Source: Vibrio amylolyticus
GTDB lineage: Bacteria; Pseudomonadota; Gammaproteobacteria; Enterobacterales; Vibrionaceae
Direction of reading: 5' to 3'
Assembly (NCBI RefSeq): GCF_023145695.1
Contig: NZ_JAJHVV010000001.1
Span: 186,001 to 250,000 of the forward strand
DNA length: 64,000 bases
The notes beneath the pieces are model-generated. The model ran no database searches. It saw only the letters and a program-made list of their open reading frames with translations, and had not been told where the DNA came from. This document shows positions 40,551 through 50,411 of the stretch, one piece after another; within the stretch, counting starts at the first letter, position 1; the number at the start of each line of letters is the position of its first letter. The translations under genes and the position numbers were made by a program.

Positions 40551-42264
40551 TTTGCTCCCTTATTTCAAGCTTTATAAAAAACATTGGTTCGGCCTGTCAC
40601 TCGGAATGATATTGGCTTTCGCCACTGTGTTTGCCTCAATTGGACTATTAACCCTTTCTGGTTGGTTCCTTTCGGCAGCCGCCGTTGCTGGATTGACTAT
40701 CGCTCGCGAAACCTTTAATTACATGCTTCCTGGCGCATTCGTCCGCGGATTTGCAATGGCAAGAACCGCTGGCCGTTGGGGTGAGCGAGTTGTCAGCCAC
40801 AATGCTACTTTCAAGCTTTTGACCGACCTAAGAATCTTCTTTTTCAAAAAGCTAACGCCACTGATTCCGGGGAAAATCTCGACACTGAGAGATGGTGATC
40901 TGCTCAACCGATTAGTCGCCGACGTTGACGCGATGGATCACGTTTACTTGCGTTTATTAAGCCCAGTTGTTGTAAGTTTTTTCGGTATTGTTGCTCTCAC
41001 CACGTTCCTAAGTTGGTGGGACCTCACCCTTGGCTTAACGTTAGGGGGAATTCTCTTAGCCCTTCTCATTATTTGGCCGATTTTGTTCTACAAACTCGGT
41101 AAGCGTAACGGGCAGCAACTGACTGAGAACAAGTCCAAATTTCGAATCTCAACACTTGATTGGATCGAAGGGTATAGTGAGCTCACCTTGTTTGGTGCAG
41201 AAGCACGATACCGAAATGCGATAATCGAGGCACAAAATAAACTGATCAATAACCAGTTTGTTAATGCACACTATTCAGGTTTAGCTCAAGCGCTTCTTAT
41301 GTTGGCAAATGGCTGGACGTTAGTCCTCATTCTTTGGTTGTCCGCTGACGGTGTCGGGGGTAATCCGCCAGACCCAATGATCGCCCTTGTCGCATTTGCC
41401 ACTATGGCAAGTTTCGAGCTATTAATGCCTATCGCCGGTGCATTCCAGTTCTTAGGACAGACGTTAACCTCAGCCAGAAGACTCAATGAAGTAACGATGG
41501 CCGAACCCGATGTCGTATTCACTCAAAATACCGCTGACGCTGTAGAGTCTCACTGTATTGATTTTAAAGGGGTGACTTTCCACTATCCCGACTCTTCTCA
41601 ACCGGTGCTAAAAAATATAGATCTGAGTATCGCTGACAAAGAAAAAATCGCTATCGTAGGGCAAACAGGATCAGGGAAATCGACCCTACTTCAACTCATC
41701 AATCGCTATTGGGATCCGCAACAAGGGCAAGTATCCATAGCAGGTTCATCATTAGCACAGTGGAACGAAAGCCAACTTCGCTCGTCGATTTCAGTCGTGA
41801 GTCAACGTGTCGATGTCCTGAATGGAACCCTTCGAGATAACCTTCTAATGGCAGAGCCGAAAGCAAATGACGAAATGTTAGCTGAAACGCTTACCAATGT
41901 AGGGCTGGAAAAGCTTCTTGAAGAGTTAGGGCTTGATACTTGGCTAGGTGATGGTGGACGACAACTTTCTGGTGGTGAAAAACGTCGTATCGGGATTGCT
42001 CGAGCATTACTGCACAACGCTCCTATCCTATTGCTAGATGAACCTACAGAAGGATTAGACAAGCAAACTGAACAACAAATAATGACGCTACTTGAATCCC
42101 ACTTTGCGGACAAAACGGTTTTGTTCATTACTCATCGATTAGTTAATTTGCATAAGATGGACAAGGTTTGCTTAATTGAGCAAGGTGACATTGTTGAATT
42201 GGGTAGCCATGAAGAGCTTCTGGCTAAACGAGGTCGCTACTTCCAACTGACTCAAACACTTTAA
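40543..42264 (+). CDS. cydC: Cysteine/glutathione ABC exporter subunit CydC
   Basis: 573-residue partner of CydD. The membrane domain (about 1-320) includes ETFNYMLPGAFVRGFAMART, typical of CydC. The ATPase domain has Walker A GQTGSGKST, signature LSGGEKRRIGIARALL and Walker B ILLLDEPTEGLD. A strong terminator follows at 42275, so cydDC is the last unit on this strand before the minus-strand genes. Confidence 0.95.
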   Translation: MRDLLPYFKLYKKHWFGLSLGMILAFATVFASIGLLTLSGWFLSAAAVAGLTIARETFNYMLPGAFVRGFAMARTAGRWGERVVSHNATFKLLTDLRIFFFKKLTPLIPGKISTLRDGDLLNRLVADVDAMDHVYLRLLSPVVVSFFGIVALTTFLSWWDLTLGLTLGGILLALLIIWPILFYKLGKRNGQQLTENKSKFRISTLDWIEGYSELTLFGAEARYRNAIIEAQNKLINNQFVNAHYSGLAQALLMLANGWTLVLILWLSADGVGGNPPDPMIALVAFATMASFELLMPIAGAFQFLGQTLTSARRLNEVTMAEPDVVFTQNTADAVESHCIDFKGVTFHYPDSSQPVLKNIDLSIADKEKIAIVGQTGSGKSTLLQLINRYWDPQQGQVSIAGSSLAQWNESQLRSSISVVSQRVDVLNGTLRDNLLMAEPKANDEMLAETLTNVGLEKLLEELGLDTWLGDGGRQLSGGEKRRIGIARALLHNAPILLLDEPTEGLDKQTEQQIMTLLESHFADKTVLFITHRLVNLHKMDKVCLIEQGDIVELGSHEELLAKRGRYFQLTQTL

Positions 42265-42274
42265 ACTTGAATTT

Positions 42275-42322
42275 AAGTATGACTCTACTCCCTCTTAGTT
42301 GAGAGTAGAGTCATACTTTTTA
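42275..42322 (+). terminator. Strong terminator after cydC
   Basis: AAGTATGACTCTACTC paired with GAGTAGAGTCATACTT across a 16-base loop, then TTT. The 16-bp perfect stem is long and symmetric and may act in both directions. Confidence 0.88.
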
Positions 42323-42369
42323 TCCGATCATTTCAACCTGTAAAGGTCTGCTCCATTTGTTCGATAGCA

Positions 42370-42561
42370 CTACGCCGTCGGTGAAGTCTCTGTTGCTACA
42401 AGTCTTTTAATCGCATCATTTATACGAATCATATCATTGATATCAGTTACATTTTCGACGGCATCTAACAGTGATTCTTTACTGCACGGTGGGATTCTAT
42501 CTATGTTGATTATCTTACCACGCGTCGTATTCTTAAGAAGCTGGAAAGTATTTTCGTTCAT
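42370..42561 (-). CDS. Small hypothetical protein
   Basis: 63-residue polar protein (MNENTFQLLKNTTRGKIINI...), rich in Ile, Asn and Asp, with no signal or membrane helix. I do not recognise it. TAGG lies about eight bases before the ATG. It stands alone between the cydC terminator and the terminator of rluB, with no better alternative frame. It could be a spurious ORF, but the space, ribosome-binding site and normal composition favour a gene. Confidence 0.5.
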   Translation of the reverse strand: MNENTFQLLKNTTRGKIINIDRIPPCSKESLLDAVENVTDINDMIRINDAIKRLVATETSPTA

Positions 42562-42756
42562 TTATAAGCCTAACTGGTGTTGTTTAATATTATAAAACTA
42601 TTTATTTTTAGCGAACTATATACGAATAAGTCTTAAGAGCAAGGAATAACACTTATTTTGAGGAGAGGCTAACATTGACTCTCAAAATATACTTATGTAA
42701 ATGAGCTAAACAGCGATTTTTCTCTCCGATCATCCACTCAAATTGGGATTTTTCCC

Positions 42757-42790
42757 AAAAAAAAAACTGATAGGTCTCCCTATCAGCTTT
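42757..42790 (-). terminator. Rho-independent terminator after rluB
   Basis: CTGATAGG-TCT-CCTATCAG stem. On the minus strand it is followed by ten T's (the + strand shows a run of A's at 42757-42766). Confidence 0.88.
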
Positions 42791-42818
42791 CTCATTAATT
42801 TTTATCAAACCAGATTAA

Positions 42819-43769
42819 TTAACGACGGTTCTTATTACGTGCACCAGGCTCGCCTGCCGACTTTTTCGTTGGCTTTTTGCTGCGAGAAGGGTTATTGCTT
42901 CGCCCTTTTGATGGTGTACTTACACGCTCTTCATGACGTTTAACAGCACGACGAATCTTTTGACTACGAGAACGTTCACGTTTACGAGATGTATTGTCTT
43001 TCGACTCATCAAGCATAGTGTTCTTCTCAGGTGCAAGTTCGACCAACTCACGAAGGTAGTTTACTTCTTTCAGATCTAGTTCAGTCCAACCGCCGCGAGG
43101 CAGTTTTTTATCAAGATAAATATCACCGTAACGAACACGTTTTAGACGGCTTACCGTTGTATCTTGCGATTCCCACAAACGACGAACTTCACGGTTACGG
43201 CCTTCGTTAATCGCAACATAGAAAGTATGGTTCATACCTTCACCGCCGGCATAAACAACATCTTCAAAACGAGCCATGCCGTCTTCAAGCTTAACGCCAC
43301 GCACAAGGTTTTTCACTTTATCTTCGTTAACTTCACCAAATACGCGAACCAAATACTCACGCTCAACCTGACGGCTTGGGTGCATCAAACGGTTTGCAAG
43401 CTCACCATCTGTGGTAAATAAAAGTAGACCAGAAGTGTTCGCATCAAGACGACCAACAGAGATCCAGCGTGAACCACGGATCTTTGGAAGGCGGTCAAAA
43501 ACCGTACGGCGACCTTCAGGATCGTGACGAGTACACAATTCACCTTCAGGCTTGTAGTATGCAAGTACGCGACAAACAACCTCTTCAGATACTTTCGCTG
43601 AAACGGTGTGCCCATCAATACGAATAACGGCACTTTCATCTTCTAGGCGCTCACCTAGTTTCGCTACCACACCGTTTACACTTACACGGCCAGATTTGAT
43701 TAAAGTTTCCAGTTCACGACGTGAGCCATGCCCTGCGCGTGCTAAAACCTTCTGTAGTTTTTCGCTCAT
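42819..43769 (-). CDS. rluB: 23S rRNA pseudouridine(2605) synthase
   Basis: 316-residue enzyme of the RsuA family that isomerises U2605 in 23S rRNA. An N-terminal S4 RNA-binding domain ([21 protein letters not shown]) is followed by the catalytic domain with the nucleophilic Asp in [15 protein letters not shown]. The last 65 residues are a basic, low-complexity tail rich in Arg, Lys and Ser, as is common in vibrio RluB. It follows rnm and yciO on the minus strand, the standard arrangement divergent to the trp operon. Confidence 0.94.
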   Translation of the reverse strand: MSEKLQKVLARAGHGSRRELETLIKSGRVSVNGVVAKLGERLEDESAVIRIDGHTVSAKVSEEVVCRVLAYYKPEGELCTRHDPEGRRTVFDRLPKIRGSRWISVGRLDANTSGLLLFTTDGELANRLMHPSRQVEREYLVRVFGEVNEDKVKNLVRGVKLEDGMARFEDVVYAGGEGMNHTFYVAINEGRNREVRRLWESQDTTVSRLKRVRYGDIYLDKKLPRGGWTELDLKEVNYLRELVELAPEKNTMLDESKDNTSRKRERSRSQKIRRAVKRHEERVSTPSKGRSNNPSRSKKPTKKSAGEPGARNKNRR

Positions 43770-43880
43770 TTATTTACCTAGTAATTGTCGTCTTCACAGA
43801 CGTCGAAAGAATATAGTTGCGACCAAAAATCGCGGCCGCGTAGTATCTCAAATTATTGTACCAAAAGCATCAATTTTCGA

Positions 43881-44507
43881 TTACTCGAAAGGAGAAGGGT
43901 CACCAGAGCCAACACGTGCAACGACCGCTTCGTCATCACTAAAATCAATAACGGTTGTTGGTTGCTCTCCTAGGTAGCCACCATTCAAAATACAATCAAC
44001 GGCATGTTCTAACTGGTCACGAATATCTTCCGGGTCAGACTCGGTATGCTCATTTCCTGGAAGGATAAGCGAGGTAGACATCAAAGGCTCACCCAGCGCT
44101 TCTAGTAAATCGAGTGCGATTTTGTTATCTGGGATACGAATTCCAATGGTTTTACGCTTGGCATTCATTAAACGCCTTGGTACCTCTTTGGTTCCTTTAA
44201 AGATAAAGGTGTAAGGCCCCGGCGTATTCGATTTCAATAAACGGAATGCGGTATTATCAACGCGCGCATACAGCGCAATTTCAGAAAGATCACGGCATAG
44301 CAGCGTGAAGTTGTGCTTACTGTCTAAACGACGAATCTGACAGATACGATCCAAGGCTTGTTTATTCTCAAGTTGGCAACCCAATGCATAGCCTGAGTCA
44401 GTCGGATAAATCACGACACCGCCATTACGTATAATTGCTACGGCTTGATTAATCAAGCGAGCCTGTGGGTTATCTGGGTGTACATAAAAGAACTGGCTCA
44501 TAGTCAT
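43881..44507 (-). CDS. yciO: YciO/YrdC-type threonylcarbamoyl-AMP synthase-like protein
   Basis: 208-residue protein of the Sua5/YciO/YrdC family. The family core is visible as GGVVIYPTDSGYALGC, an RRLDSKHNFTLLC segment and TIGIRIPDNKIALDLLEALGEPLMSTS. YciO paralogues bind RNA and have weak threonylcarbamoyl-AMP synthase activity; the main tRNA-modifying enzyme is usually TsaC elsewhere in the genome. It lies 24 bases downstream of rnm, so the two are cotranscribed. Confidence 0.9.
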   Translation of the reverse strand: MTMSQFFYVHPDNPQARLINQAVAIIRNGGVVIYPTDSGYALGCQLENKQALDRICQIRRLDSKHNFTLLCRDLSEIALYARVDNTAFRLLKSNTPGPYTFIFKGTKEVPRRLMNAKRKTIGIRIPDNKIALDLLEALGEPLMSTSLILPGNEHTESDPEDIRDQLEHAVDCILNGGYLGEQPTTVIDFSDDEAVVARVGSGDPSPFE

Positions 44508-44531
44508 TCCTCATTATCGAGTCTCTCGACT

Positions 44532-45407
44532 CTATATTGTTAGATCATTATCTTCATTTACTGTCGATGATGAAATCATAGTCCAATCTTTCCAAACGGG
44601 CTCAACACCGGAAGGTAACCAAAGGTTTCTTCCTAGCTCCGTCCAAGGAGATGGATAGTGAAAGTCACTGCCTTGAGAGGCTAATAGTTTGTATTGTATA
44701 GCATAATCAGCAAGGGTGCGTCTTTCTTGTTGCGCTTGTTGAGGCAGCGCAACTTCCATCGCATCCCCACCCGCCTCACAGAAGGCAGACAAAAGGCGCT
44801 TAACCCATTTCGCGGTTAAATTATAACGACCAGGGTGAGCGAGTGTCGCCACGCCGCCAGCGCTATGGATCGCTTCCACCGCATCGGTCATTGAACACCA
44901 GTTTGGCGGAACATAACCAGGGTTATTTCGGGTCAGGTATTTTTTGAACACCTGCTGCATGGTTTTTGCATACCCGTTATCGACAAGCCACTTAGCAAAG
45001 TGCGCTCTGGTAATCGGCGCATCGCCGGCAATCAGTTGAACTTCTTCAAAAATACCCTCACGAGTCGCTTTTTCTAGGCGATGAGCGATTAACTTTGCTC
45101 GTTCGTTACGGTGTGTTTTCTGCTGTTCAATAAGCGCTAACATGCGTTCATCACTAGAGTCGACATTTAAGCCAACAATATGAATGTCTTTATTTTGCCA
45201 AACCGTTGAAAACTCAATGCCACTAATCAATTGGATGGGTAAATCATTTTCTGCGATGTGAGTGCTGGCCAACTCTAAACCATCCAATGTGTCATGGTCA
45301 GTAATAGCAAGCACTTTGACATCAAAGCTGACCGCTCTATCAACGAGCTCTTGAGGTGTGAGTCTTCCATCTGAAGCTGTCGTGTGACTGTGTAGATCAA
45401 TTTTCAT
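44532..45407 (-). CDS. rnm: RNase AM / 3',5'-nucleotide phosphatase (PHP domain)
   Basis: 291-residue PHP-family metalloenzyme, the YciV/TrpH group. It begins [22 protein letters not shown] with the first metal-binding His pair. [26 protein letters not shown] and the final SQGSDFH motif complete the metal site. E. coli Rnm trims 5' ends of rRNAs and hydrolyses 3',5'-bisphosphonucleotides. It is divergent to the trp operon, with its ATG about 20 bases from the trp -35 element. Confidence 0.93.
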   Translation of the reverse strand: MKIDLHSHTTASDGRLTPQELVDRAVSFDVKVLAITDHDTLDGLELASTHIAENDLPIQLISGIEFSTVWQNKDIHIVGLNVDSSDERMLALIEQQKTHRNERAKLIAHRLEKATREGIFEEVQLIAGDAPITRAHFAKWLVDNGYAKTMQQVFKKYLTRNNPGYVPPNWCSMTDAVEAIHSAGGVATLAHPGRYNLTAKWVKRLLSAFCEAGGDAMEVALPQQAQQERRTLADYAIQYKLLASQGSDFHYPSPWTELGRNLWLPSGVEPVWKDWTMISSSTVNEDNDLTI

Positions 45408-45425
45408 CTTTTTTATTCATTTTGG

Positions 45426-45457
45426 TTGACTTCTCTCGCCCATACTAGTTAACTAGT
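45426..45457 (+). promoter_or_regulatory. trp promoter with overlapping TrpR operator
   Basis: TTGACT (45426-45431), 17-base spacer, TTAACT (45449-45454), nearly identical to the E. coli trp promoter (TTGACA-17-TTAACT). The perfect palindrome ACTAGTTAACTAGT (45444-45457) covers the -10 element and matches the core of the TrpR operator, so tryptophan-bound TrpR should block polymerase. Confidence 0.92.
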
Positions 45458-45489
45458 ACACAAATACAAGCGCATTCAATAGGCTCACT

Positions 45490-45594
45490 ATGTTACTAGA
45501 ACTAAACCAACTGAATAAAGATAAAGTTACTGCTATTCGTAGTGATCTTGGTTGGTGGCGTACTTGTACATATTCTAAGTGGGTAAATGTGTAA
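45490..45594 (+). CDS. trpL: trp operon leader peptide
   Basis: 34-codon leader ORF (MLLELNQLNKDKVTAIRSDL, then GWWRTCTYSKWVNV) between the trp promoter and the attenuator. Ribosome stalling at its Trp codons when charged tRNA-Trp is scarce should favour the antiterminator fold. It holds only three Trp codons: a TGG TGG pair and one TGG seven residues later. Vibrio leaders I recall have about five, with WRTWTSSWW where this one reads WRTCTYSKW, so two appear lost. Confidence 0.92.
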   Translation: MLLELNQLNKDKVTAIRSDLGWWRTCTYSKWVNV

Positions 45595-45618
45595 GTAAAC
45601 AAACCAAATTGTTTCACT

Positions 45619-45646
45619 AAGCCCGCTAAATTTAGCGGGCTTTTTT
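45619..45646 (+). terminator. trp attenuator (terminator hairpin)
   Basis: AAGCCCGCTAAA-TTTAGCGGGCTT is a perfect 24-base palindrome followed by a T run. It starts 25 bases after the trpL stop and is the Rho-independent attenuator that cuts transcription before trpE when tryptophan is plentiful. Confidence 0.93.
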
Positions 45647-45774
45647 ATTTTGTCGACCATCTCACACTCAACTGACTAACAATTCAACAAATAGGCAATA
45701 TTGTTCATTGGGTGTCTATGCAGTTTATGCGAGTATGTACGACAGGAAGATACGAAAAATTAAAAGGACGTCTT

Positions 45775-47340
45775 GTGAATAAGACCATTGATATTAAAGA
45801 GTTGGGAAACATTGAAATCATCAATACTACCGTCCCATACTCCCAAGACCCTACTCAGCTATTTCACACAATTTGTGAAAATAAACGCGACAGTTTATTG
45901 CTAGAGTCTGCCGAAATAGATTCTAAACAGAACCTAAAGAGTATGCTTCTTATTGACTCGGCAGTTCGAATCATCTGTTACGGTCATGAAGTAACCTTTC
46001 AAGCGTTAACGGCCAATGGCCAAAGCCTGATTAAGCATATTCACGCCAATGTAAAAGAAGAGATTGAATCAGCGTTCAGTCCTGAGAAGCTTGTACTTAC
46101 ATTTAAACAGGCCTGCGATACCATCGACGAAGACTCTCGCCTTCGCGAACCTTCTTCTTTTGATGCTCTTCGCCTTGTTCAACACAGCTATAAAAACAAC
46201 CCAGAAGAGAAATTGGAACTGTTTTTAGCTGGTCTTTTTGCCTACGATCTAGTTGCAAACTTTGAACCACTAGGGGACGCAGAAAGTACCAATCAGTGCC
46301 CTGACTACGTCTTCTACGTCGCTGAAACGCTATTACGCTTTGATCACCAAATGGAACAGGGCCACTTGCACGCGAGTAACTTTAGCCAAGATCCGAAAGT
46401 AAAAACTCAACTGGAGCAACGTTTAAGTGATATCAAAGTACAGTGTGAGTTGCCTCCTGTCAGTGTTAAAGCAGAGAAGCTAACCAGCGTTGATGTCGTT
46501 CCTAGTATCTCCGACGACGTTTTTTGCCAAACAGTACGCGATTTAAAGCAGTACGTTATCAGAGGTGATGTTTTCCAAGTCGTGCCTTCGCGCCGCTTTA
46601 CACTTCCATGCCCTTCACCACTTGCTGCCTATAAAGAGCTGAAACAGAGTAACCCAAGCCCTTACATGTTCTACATGCAAGATGAGCTATTTACTCTATT
46701 TGGTGCGTCACCTGAAAGCGCATTGAAATACGAAACCGACACTAATCAAGTCGAGATTTACCCGATTGCGGGAACACGCCGCCGTGGCAAGCGCCCGAAC
46801 GGTGAGATTGATTTCGACCTTGATAGCCGCATTGAACTTGAACTTCGTACCGATAAAAAAGAGAACGCAGAGCACATGATGCTGGTCGATCTTGCTCGTA
46901 ATGACGTTGCTCGTATCTCAGAAGCCGGTACCCGCCACGTAGCTGACTTACTAAAAGTTGACCGTTATAGCCATGTAATGCACTTAGTTTCCCGAGTTGT
47001 TGGTCAACTGCGTGAGGATTTAGATGCCCTTCATGCCTATCAAGCTTGTATGAATATGGGCACTTTAACAGGCGCACCAAAAATTCGTGCAATGCAACTT
47101 ATTCGTGATGTCGAGAAAGCACGCCGTGGTAGTTATGGTGGTGCGGTGGGGTATCTCACCGGAGAAGGCACACTCGATACGTGTATCGTGATTCGTTCTG
47201 CCTACGTAGAAAATGGCGTGGCTCAAGTTCAAGCTGGCGCAGGTGTCGTATTCGATTCTGACCCTCAAGCTGAAGCAGATGAAACACGTGGAAAAGCCCA
47301 AGCGGTTATTTCAGCTATTCAAGCAGCACATAAGGAGTAA
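45775..47340 (+). CDS. trpE: Anthranilate synthase component I
   Basis: 521-residue chorismate-binding subunit that makes anthranilate with ammonia from TrpG. The feedback-inhibition motif LLLESAEIDSKQNLKS (LLESx10S) is intact, so tryptophan inhibition is expected. The catalytic part has PIAGTRRRG and GTLTGAPKIRAMQLI. I chose GTG 45775 because AGGA lies six bases upstream and the protein then starts NKTIDIKELG as in other vibrios. The frame is open further back to 45712, in the leader. Confidence 0.96.
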   Translation: MNKTIDIKELGNIEIINTTVPYSQDPTQLFHTICENKRDSLLLESAEIDSKQNLKSMLLIDSAVRIICYGHEVTFQALTANGQSLIKHIHANVKEEIESAFSPEKLVLTFKQACDTIDEDSRLREPSSFDALRLVQHSYKNNPEEKLELFLAGLFAYDLVANFEPLGDAESTNQCPDYVFYVAETLLRFDHQMEQGHLHASNFSQDPKVKTQLEQRLSDIKVQCELPPVSVKAEKLTSVDVVPSISDDVFCQTVRDLKQYVIRGDVFQVVPSRRFTLPCPSPLAAYKELKQSNPSPYMFYMQDELFTLFGASPESALKYETDTNQVEIYPIAGTRRRGKRPNGEIDFDLDSRIELELRTDKKENAEHMMLVDLARNDVARISEAGTRHVADLLKVDRYSHVMHLVSRVVGQLREDLDALHAYQACMNMGTLTGAPKIRAMQLIRDVEKARRGSYGGAVGYLTGEGTLDTCIVIRSAYVENGVAQVQAGAGVVFDSDPQAEADETRGKAQAVISAIQAAHKE

Positions 47341-47344
47341 CGAT

Positions 47345-47971
47345 ATGACGACTAAAACAGAGAAATCAGCAAATATCGTCTTTATCGATAACTTCGATTC
47401 TTTTACTTACAACCTAGTGGACCAATTTCGCTCGCTTGGCTACCCAGTCACCGTTTATCGAAACAATATTGAAGCGAGTGCTGTTGAAGAAGCAATCGGT
47501 CAACTAGACAACCCGGTTGTACTATTGTCACCGGGGCCTGGCGCACCATCAGAAGCGGGCTCTATGCCTGAGCTCATTCAACGCTTAAAAGGCAAAGTCC
47601 CTATAATTGGTATTTGCCTAGGGCACCAAGCGATTGTCGAAGCTTACGGTGGTACGGTAGCAGGCGCTGGTGAAATCATTCATGGCAAAGTGTCGATGAT
47701 GGCCCACCAACAACACGCGATCTATCAAAACTTACCGTCTCCACTTGCGATTGCCCGTTACCACTCTTTGGTCGCAACGCATGTATCAGATCAGCTTACT
47801 GTCACTGCGGAAGTAGATGGCTTGGTGATGTCCGTCGTGCACGAACAAGACAAAGTGTGTGGCTTTCAATTTCACCCAGAGTCAATTATGACAACTTACG
47901 GTGCAACACTACTTAGCAATGCGATAGAGTGGGCACTAGAGAATCCATCTAACCACGAAAAATTGGCTTAA
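47345..47971 (+). CDS. trpG: Anthranilate synthase component II (glutamine amidotransferase)
   Basis: 208-residue class I amidotransferase that supplies ammonia to TrpE. It begins with [18 protein letters not shown]; the catalytic Cys is in GICLGHQA and the His-Glu pair in [11 protein letters not shown] 47345 lies four bases after the trpE stop with AAGGAG upstream, so translation is coupled. It is a free-standing TrpG, not fused to TrpD as in E. coli. Confidence 0.96.
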   Translation: MTTKTEKSANIVFIDNFDSFTYNLVDQFRSLGYPVTVYRNNIEASAVEEAIGQLDNPVVLLSPGPGAPSEAGSMPELIQRLKGKVPIIGICLGHQAIVEAYGGTVAGAGEIIHGKVSMMAHQQHAIYQNLPSPLAIARYHSLVATHVSDQLTVTAEVDGLVMSVVHEQDKVCGFQFHPESIMTTYGATLLSNAIEWALENPSNHEKLA

Positions 47972-47984
47972 TAAGGACATTACT

Positions 47985-48983
47985 ATGGAAAATATTATCA
48001 ATAAGCTATACGAACAGTGCTCTCTTAGTGAAGAAGAGAGTCAACAACTGTTTGATGTCATTATTCGTGGAGAGCTAGACCCTATTTTGATGACGGCGGC
48101 GTTAACTGCACTAAAAATTAAAGGCGAAACACCCGAAGAGATCGCCGGCGCAGCCAAAGCACTATTAGCTAACGCAAACCCATTCCCTCGCCCTGATTAT
48201 GATTTCGCTGATATTGTTGGTACGGGTGGTGATGGACACGACACGATTAATATCTCAACTACCGCGGCATTTGTTGCAGCTGCGTGTGGTTTAAAAGTCG
48301 CGAAACACGGTAACCGCAGCGTGTCTTCAAAATCAGGCTCTTCTGATCTGCTTGATTCTTTTGGTATCAACTTAGCGATGAGCGCAGAAGACACACGCAA
48401 AGCGGTCGATGACCTCGGTGTTGCTTTCCTATTTGCACCGCAATATCACGGCGGTGTTCGTCATGCAATGCCTGTTCGCCAAACACTGAAAACACGCACT
48501 ATTTTCAATATTCTTGGCCCACTCATTAATCCTGCTCGTCCAAATATCGAGTTGATGGGTGTATACAGCGAAGAGCTTGTTATGCCAATCGCTAAGACAA
48601 TGTTGAAAATGGGTATGAAGCGCGCGGCCGTTGTTCATGGTAGTGGGCTAGACGAAGTCGCGATTCATGGCTCAACCACCGTTGCAGAAATCAAAGACGG
48701 TGAGATTACTCAATACACATTAACACCTGAAGACTTTGGCGTAACTAGCCACCCTCTTGAAGCGATCAAAGGCGGCGCTCCAGAAGAGAACCGAGCCATT
48801 ATTACGAATATATTGACGGGTAAAGGTACAGATGCTCAAGTAGGTGCTGTTGCCGTGAACGTGGCTTTATTAATGCGTTTATTCGGCCAAGAAGATTTGA
48901 AAGCAAATACACAAAAAGCCATCGAAGCGATGAATTCGGGTAAAGCTTATGAACTCGTGCAGCAACTAGCGAGTCGAGGTTAA
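47985..48983 (+). CDS. trpD: Anthranilate phosphoribosyltransferase
   Basis: 332-residue enzyme that joins anthranilate to PRPP. The PRPP and Mg2+ site [14 protein letters not shown], the [18 protein letters not shown] loop and the anthranilate-binding [21 protein letters not shown] are conserved. It is separate from TrpG. It starts 13 bases after trpG with AAGGAC upstream and ends one base before trpC. Confidence 0.96.
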   Translation: MENIINKLYEQCSLSEEESQQLFDVIIRGELDPILMTAALTALKIKGETPEEIAGAAKALLANANPFPRPDYDFADIVGTGGDGHDTINISTTAAFVAAACGLKVAKHGNRSVSSKSGSSDLLDSFGINLAMSAEDTRKAVDDLGVAFLFAPQYHGGVRHAMPVRQTLKTRTIFNILGPLINPARPNIELMGVYSEELVMPIAKTMLKMGMKRAAVVHGSGLDEVAIHGSTTVAEIKDGEITQYTLTPEDFGVTSHPLEAIKGGAPEENRAIITNILTGKGTDAQVGAVAVNVALLMRLFGQEDLKANTQKAIEAMNSGKAYELVQQLASRG

Positions 48984-48984
48984 G

Positions 48985-50400
48985 ATGACACAACTTTCTG
49001 AACACGTTTCACTGCAAGAAACGGAAATGGCGGAAGTCTTAGCGAAAATCGTCAAAGACAAATACCTATGGGTTGAAGAACGAAAACAAGTTCAACCACT
49101 GAATGATTTCAAATCAGAATTACAATCATCTGATCGTGATTTCTATCAAGCCCTTGAGCAAGGGAAAACCGCGTTCATTCTTGAATGTAAAAAAGCATCT
49201 CCTTCTAAAGGTTTGATACGAGATGATTTCAACCTGGAGAAAATTGCGACGGTTTATAACCGCCATGCGAGTGCTATCTCTGTCCTGACTGATGAGAAAT
49301 ATTTCCAAGGCAATTTCGAATTTTTACCTAAGGTTCGTTCCATCGCAACACAACCTATTTTGTGTAAAGACTTCATGGTGGATACGTACCAAGTCTATCT
49401 AGCTCGCCACTACAGCGCAGATGCCATCCTTCTTATGCTATCGGTTTTAAACGACGAACAGTACAAAGAGCTAGCAGATGTCGCACACTCGTTAGGCATG
49501 GGCATACTGACTGAAATAAGCAATGAAGAGGAACTTCATCGAGCAGTGGCTCTTAACGCGAAAGTCATCGGTATTAACAATCGTAACCTGCGTGACTTAT
49601 CGACCGACCTCAACCGAACCAAAGAGTTGGCTCCTATTGTCAAAGAGCTAGCTCCTAATGCGGTGATCATTTCAGAATCAGGGATATACACTCATCAACA
49701 AGTGAAAGATCTTATTCCTTACGCTAAAGGCTTTTTGATCGGTAGCTCGTTAATGGCTGAAGACGATCTAGAGCTAGCCGCTCGAAGTGTCATCTTAGGT
49801 GAAAACAAAGTATGTGGTTTAACTCACCCTGACGATGCAGCAAAAGCCTACCATGCAGGTGCTGTATTTGGCGGTCTAATTTTTGTTGAGAAATCCAAGC
49901 GATATATTGATATTGAAGCGGCTCGATTGACGATGAGTGGTGCGCCGCTTAACTATGTCGGTGTATTCCAAAATAGTAGCATCGATACCATCACCAAAAT
50001 CGTTTCTCAATTGGGATTAAAAGCAATACAACTTCATGGCGATGAAGACCAAGCATTCGTTGATGAACTAAAAGCACAGCTTCCTGATACTGTTGAAATA
50101 TGGAAAGCGTATGGCGTTTCGTCTTCTATTCCTGTATTGCTAGAAAAGAATATCGACCGTCACCTACTGGACACCAAAATCGGTGAACAATCAGGTGGAA
50201 CTGGAAAAGTGTTTAACTGGGATTTAATTAACCAAACACAACAAATTATGCTCGCTGGTGGACTCAGTGCAGAAAATGCACAGCAAGCTTCGCTGATCGG
50301 ATGCTTAGGCCTTGACCTAAACTCAGGCGTTGAATACCAAGCAGGTAAAAAAGATACCGATAAGTTGCAACGAGCGTTTGCAGCAATCAGAGATTACTAA
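48985..50400 (+). CDS. trpC: Bifunctional indole-3-glycerol phosphate synthase / phosphoribosylanthranilate isomerase
   Basis: 471-residue fusion protein (TrpC-TrpF), as in E. coli. The N-terminal IGPS barrel (about 15-270) has [31 protein letters not shown] and ISESGI. The C-terminal PRAI barrel (about 270-471) starts [12 protein letters not shown] and contains [21 protein letters not shown] and [10 protein letters not shown]. It has a longer N-terminus than E. coli TrpC (about 12 extra residues), with start ATG 48985 next to the trpD stop. Confidence 0.96.
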   Translation: MTQLSEHVSLQETEMAEVLAKIVKDKYLWVEERKQVQPLNDFKSELQSSDRDFYQALEQGKTAFILECKKASPSKGLIRDDFNLEKIATVYNRHASAISVLTDEKYFQGNFEFLPKVRSIATQPILCKDFMVDTYQVYLARHYSADAILLMLSVLNDEQYKELADVAHSLGMGILTEISNEEELHRAVALNAKVIGINNRNLRDLSTDLNRTKELAPIVKELAPNAVIISESGIYTHQQVKDLIPYAKGFLIGSSLMAEDDLELAARSVILGENKVCGLTHPDDAAKAYHAGAVFGGLIFVEKSKRYIDIEAARLTMSGAPLNYVGVFQNSSIDTITKIVSQLGLKAIQLHGDEDQAFVDELKAQLPDTVEIWKAYGVSSSIPVLLEKNIDRHLLDTKIGEQSGGTGKVFNWDLINQTQQIMLAGGLSAENAQQASLIGCLGLDLNSGVEYQAGKKDTDKLQRAFAAIRDY

Positions 50401-50411
50401 GGATTATTATC

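Noticed and set aside
42742..42757. TTGGGATTTTTCCCAA hairpin followed by A's as a second terminator
   Set aside because: The stem is short, and on the minus strand, where a terminator is needed, no T run follows it.
45712..45774. Upstream extension of trpE to 45712
   Set aside because: GTG 45775 has a well-spaced AGGA and matches the known vibrio TrpE start; the extension lies in the leader region.
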